Assembly (NCBI RefSeq): GCF_049720995.1
Contig: NZ_JBNASF010000030.1
Coordinates: 1 to 16,936 of the forward strand
DNA from: Methanothermobacter sp049720995
Lineage (GTDB): Archaea; Methanobacteriota; Methanobacteria; Methanobacteriales; Methanothermobacteraceae
Direction of reading: 5' to 3'
DNA length: 16,936 nucleotides
The position numbers and the translations under genes were made by a program. Positions 13,835 to 16,936 of this stretch are shown one piece after another. Under the pieces are notes generated by a model. That model was not told the origin of the DNA. It saw only the letters and a list, made by a program, of their open reading frames with translations, and searched no databases. Position 1 is the first letter of the stretch. The number at the start of each line of letters is the position of its first letter.

Positions 13835-16800
13835 ATGCCATCTGTCCTTGTCGTTGAGGATGAGGCAGTGACAGCACTTGAACTTGTAAGGCTGCTTGAA
13901 TCATGGGGATATGATGCAGTTTCTGTGAATACCGGGGAGGAAGCCATTGAAACCGCTCTCAGGATGAAACCCGACATAATCCTTATGGACATAGTCCTCC
14001 AGTCAGAGGTTGATGGAGTAATGGCTGCAAGCGCCATAAAAAGAGTTCTTGATGTACCCCTCCTGTTCCTCACAGCTTATTCAAGCCGGGAGATGTTTGA
14101 GAGGGCATCCGGGGTTGAGCCTGACGCCTATCTCCTGAAACCCTTCAATTCAAGGGAACTTGCATACTCCCTTGAACTGGCACTTTACAAGAACAAGATG
14201 CAGAAACTCCTCTCCCATGCCAATAGAAGGTACCAGCAGATACTGGATACAACAGGAGAAGGGGTCTGTATATTCAGCTCAGATGGAATTATACAGTACT
14301 GCAATAAGAGGATGGCTGATGTTTTATCCTGCAGACGTGGGGATATTACAGGAAAAAGCATATTTGATTTTGTTCATCCAGGAGACAGGGAAACAATGGA
14401 GCGTATCTTCGATTCCTGCCGTAAGGGTGCATCAGGGGAACATGAGATTCGCTTCAGGACAGCTGATGGTGCCACCAGATGGATGATCCTCTCGGGACAC
14501 ACCATAATGGAGTCATCCCGATTCAGGGGTGGCTTCTGCATGTTCAGGGATGTGACAGAGCAGAAGATGGTTGAGAGGCGTCTTAGAAAGACAAACAGAT
14601 GCCTGGAGCTTCTAAGCAGAATTAACCTTAAGGCGGCGGTTTCAACCGATCCATCTGAACTCATGGGAAACATATGCAGGCTCCTGGTTGATGTGGGATA
14701 CTCACACGCGTCATTCAGGACACCTGATGGTGTTGCTGAATGTGAAGGTGCCATCCCTGATGTCAGTCTAAGAGAAGGCCTTCACACCGGCAAGGGCGGA
14801 TCAACTGCTGTCATCCAGCTGGAGAACTGCAAAAACCCCCTCTACCTTGTGGTTTCAGCGATGAGAAAAATCGATGATACTGAGATGAAATTCCTTAAGG
14901 AAATTGCCTCAAGCACCGCCGAGGCCCTGAGGAGAATCAACTCAGAAAGTAAACTTGATTCCATCTCATCCAGATACCGTGAAATCTTTGAGAATGCAGG
15001 GGACGCCATATTCCTCCTGAAGGGTGAAAAAATAATTGAATGTAACAGAACAGCCCTGGACCTTTTCAGGGGAGAAGAGGACGAAATAAAGGGTAAAACA
15101 CTCTGGGAACTCTCACCTGAGTATCAGAAGGATGGCGAGTCATCAGAATTGGCCAGAGCCATTATTGAAAGGGCAATGTCAGGTGAAAGGTGTGAATTCA
15201 CATGGCTTCACAGGAGGATCACAGGCGAGGTCTTCCCCACAAGGGTTACCCTCAGCAGGTCAGGGGATTTTGTGATGGGCATAGTCAGGGACATGACGGA
15301 CTTCTACAGGGCCCATAAAAAGCTTAGAACTGAACACAGAAAATTCAGGGACCTCCTTGAGTCAATACCTGACCCCACATTTGCAATTGATACCGATGGA
15401 AGGGTTATAGCCTGGAACAGGGAGATGGAAAGGCTCACAGGTGTAAGAAAGGACGAGATAATGGGCGAGGGTGACAGGGAATACGCAATTCCATTTTACG
15501 GTGAGAGAACCCCTGGACTTCTTGAATTCATTTTAAAATCTGAAGATGTCCCTGAAAGGTACAGGAACATCAGAAGGGATGGAAATTCAATCTACGCCGA
15601 GGTCTATGTGGGACACATGGGAAGGCACTTCCAGATCAAGGCATCCCCAATATACGATGAACATGAGGATGTCATTGGCGCCGTGGAGATACTGAGGGAT
15701 GTTACAGATTACATTGAGACCGAGAAGAAACTCGAGAAATCACGGGAAAGTTACAGGACAATATTCGAAACCAGGGCCACCCCCACTGCAGTTACAGACA
15801 CGGACTTCAATATTCTGAGGACAAACAGGGTCTTTAAAGAGATCTTTGGAAGATCAGAGGGGATCAACATGGCCGATATCATCCAGGAGGATGACCTTGA
15901 GAAAGTCCATGGACTCCAGGACAAATGCAGGGTTCTCCTCAGGATGAAGGCAGATGACAGGATTCTCCAGATGATAGTCCACAGGGGTGATATTCCAGAT
16001 TCAGGGCAGGTGGTGCTGAGCTTCAATGATATAACAAAACTCAAAATGTCCCAGCACAAGCTGAGGGAGGAACTCAGGGTCAGGATGGTTCTAAGTGAGA
16101 TATACCCCCATGCGGTTTCCGCTGAGAGCATAGAGAAATTCACAGAACACATTCTTGATGCCGCATGCCAGATTACAGGCGCAGAGAAGGGCGCCATAAG
16201 GCTTAAGAACAGGAGGGAACTTCTTGTATCAGGTGGGCTCAGTGCTGAAGAACTTGAGGCAATTTCAGTGGATGGAATCTCAGCTTCAGGGGACACCCTA
16301 CGTTTCAGTGCATCATCGGGGGATATGAAATCCGAGATCATCCTAATGGGTGAAAATTTCCATAAATCAGACCTGAGGGCGATTAAACACCTTTCACAGT
16401 ATTATCTCCTGGCAGCGAGGCAGCTGGCCTACAGGAAGAGAATGATTGAACATCAGAATCATCTGAGGCTCCTGAATATTATACTTAAATCTGCAGAGAA
16501 AGATGACCCGGGTCTCTTCATGGAAAGGGTCCTTGATGCCATCATAAGGTGTCCTGAATTCAGCTCAGCGGCAGCCTGCGTTGAACCTGACCTGCGAATA
16601 TCTAGGGGAATGGATCCACCTCAAAAGCTTCCTGATTTCCTTGAAATTAAACTGCATGAAAATGTCGCTGAAATACCCATGACAGTCGATGGTGAGGTTA
16701 AGGGAATTCTTAAACTGGGTTTAGAGCCTGATGAAATACGGGAAAAAACTGAATTCCTTGAGATACTTGGAGCTGAGATCTCTGATGGAATTCAGAGGAT

Positions 16801-16936
16801 AATGATGAGAAGGCAGATCATAGAATCCCTCTATGAAAAGGAGGTGCTTCTGCGGGAGATACACCACAGGGTCAAGAACAACCTCCAGATAATATCAAGC
16901 CTCCTCTCACTTCAGTCAGCCTACACAGATAACCCT
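13835..16936 (+). CDS. REC/multi-PAS/GAF-like HisKA_2 sensor kinase (3' end cut)
   Basis: This frame is open from ATG 13835 to the window edge, 1034 codons without a stop (I checked each codon). Residues 1-120 are a receiver with E8-D9, D52, T80-region LFLTAYSS and K102. PAS1 follows (about 128-245), then a GAF-like module (258-372), PAS2 (378-490), PAS3 (502-637) and PAS4 (637-745). Two more weak GAF-like modules (755-865, 870-995) lead to a HisKA_2 segment with LLREIHHRVKNNLQ (H1010-H1011). The HATPase domain should follow beyond the window. No membrane helix is seen, so it is a cytoplasmic sensor. PAS1 has five cysteines (145, 156, 166, 195, 235). An in-frame TGA at 13814 limits the start. 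Layout mirrors the kinase at 505-2256 but with many more sensor modules. GAF boundaries are tentative. Confidence 0.92.
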   Translation, partial: MPSVLVVEDEAVTALELVRLLESWGYDAVSVNTGEEAIETALRMKPDIILMDIVLQSEVDGVMAASAIKRVLDVPLLFLTAYSSREMFERASGVEPDAYLLKPFNSRELAYSLELALYKNKMQKLLSHANRRYQQILDTTGEGVCIFSSDGIIQYCNKRMADVLSCRRGDITGKSIFDFVHPGDRETMERIFDSCRKGASGEHEIRFRTADGATRWMILSGHTIMESSRFRGGFCMFRDVTEQKMVERRLRKTNRCLELLSRINLKAAVSTDPSELMGNICRLLVDVGYSHASFRTPDGVAECEGAIPDVSLREGLHTGKGGSTAVIQLENCKNPLYLVVSAMRKIDDTEMKFLKEIASSTAEALRRINSESKLDSISSRYREIFENAGDAIFLLKGEKIIECNRTALDLFRGEEDEIKGKTLWELSPEYQKDGESSELARAIIERAMSGERCEFTWLHRRITGEVFPTRVTLSRSGDFVMGIVRDMTDFYRAHKKLRTEHRKFRDLLESIPDPTFAIDTDGRVIAWNREMERLTGVRKDEIMGEGDREYAIPFYGERTPGLLEFILKSEDVPERYRNIRRDGNSIYAEVYVGHMGRHFQIKASPIYDEHEDVIGAVEILRDVTDYIETEKKLEKSRESYRTIFETRATPTAVTDTDFNILRTNRVFKEIFGRSEGINMADIIQEDDLEKVHGLQDKCRVLLRMKADDRILQMIVHRGDIPDSGQVVLSFNDITKLKMSQHKLREELRVRMVLSEIYPHAVSAESIEKFTEHILDAACQITGAEKGAIRLKNRRELLVSGGLSAEELEAISVDGISASGDTLRFSASSGDMKSEIILMGENFHKSDLRAIKHLSQYYLLAARQLAYRKRMIEHQNHLRLLNIILKSAEKDDPGLFMERVLDAIIRCPEFSSAAACVEPDLRISRGMDPPQKLPDFLEIKLHENVAEIPMTVDGEVKGILKLGLEPDEIREKTEFLEILGAEISDGIQRIMMRRQIIESLYEKEVLLREIHHRVKNNLQIISSLLSLQSAYTDNP

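Noticed and set aside
15751..16341. 196-codon open frame on the - strand near the window end
   Set aside because: The + strand is an uninterrupted kinase frame through this region with PAS and GAF-like modules; the antisense frame is a shadow.

Overview
The window reads as a piece of a thermophilic methanogen chromosome, most likely Methanothermobacter or a close relative. The evidence is its archaeal TATA-type promoters, Shine-Dalgarno sites built on GGTG with several TTG starts, a CobN/ChlD chelatase pair with no photosynthesis genes, a fused double EcfA, and many cytoplasmic receiver/PAS/HisKA_2 signalling proteins. This is inferred from sequence character and recall of the families, not from a search. 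All genes are on the + strand. Longer open frames on the - strand look like shadows.

Layout. (1) 1-2256: a two-component cluster. It has the last residues of a histidine kinase, a single-domain Rcp1-like response regulator starting inside the kinase stop codon (TAATG), and a 583-residue REC-PAS-PAS-HisKA_2-HATPase kinase. (2) 2257-4327: after a 124 bp gap with an imperfect inverted repeat come a response regulator with a cysteine-containing methanogen-type output domain and, 18 bp on, a DUF763 protein. (3) 4328-5568: a GT4 glycosyltransferase behind an exact tandem 37 bp duplication that carries a TATA box. (4) 5702-13710: five tightly packed genes, chlD-like AAA+/VWA chelatase motor, ECF S component, EcfT, fused EcfA-EcfA, and a CobN/BchH chelatase large subunit. 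Gaps are 12 and 15 bp, and the last two junctions overlap by 29 and 35 bp. (5) 13835-end: a very long REC-PAS-GAF-like-PAS-PAS-PAS-GAF-like-GAF-like-HisKA_2 kinase. It is open for 1034 codons and cut by the window edge, and it probably has a leaderless transcript.

How it may work together. The central operon encloses an importer between the motor and the large subunit of a metal chelatase. This suggests, but does not prove, that the transporter supplies the chelatase substrate (a tetrapyrrole) or takes up a related cofactor precursor. The S component is not CbiM-like, so a simple cobalt/nickel importer is not supported. The flanking signalling proteins have receiver domains but no visible DNA-binding domain. 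They probably form a phosphorelay ending in protein-protein or ligand/metal-dependent output. No tRNA, rRNA, CRISPR array, insertion sequence or origin was recognised, and no gene-free stretch exceeds 300 bp.
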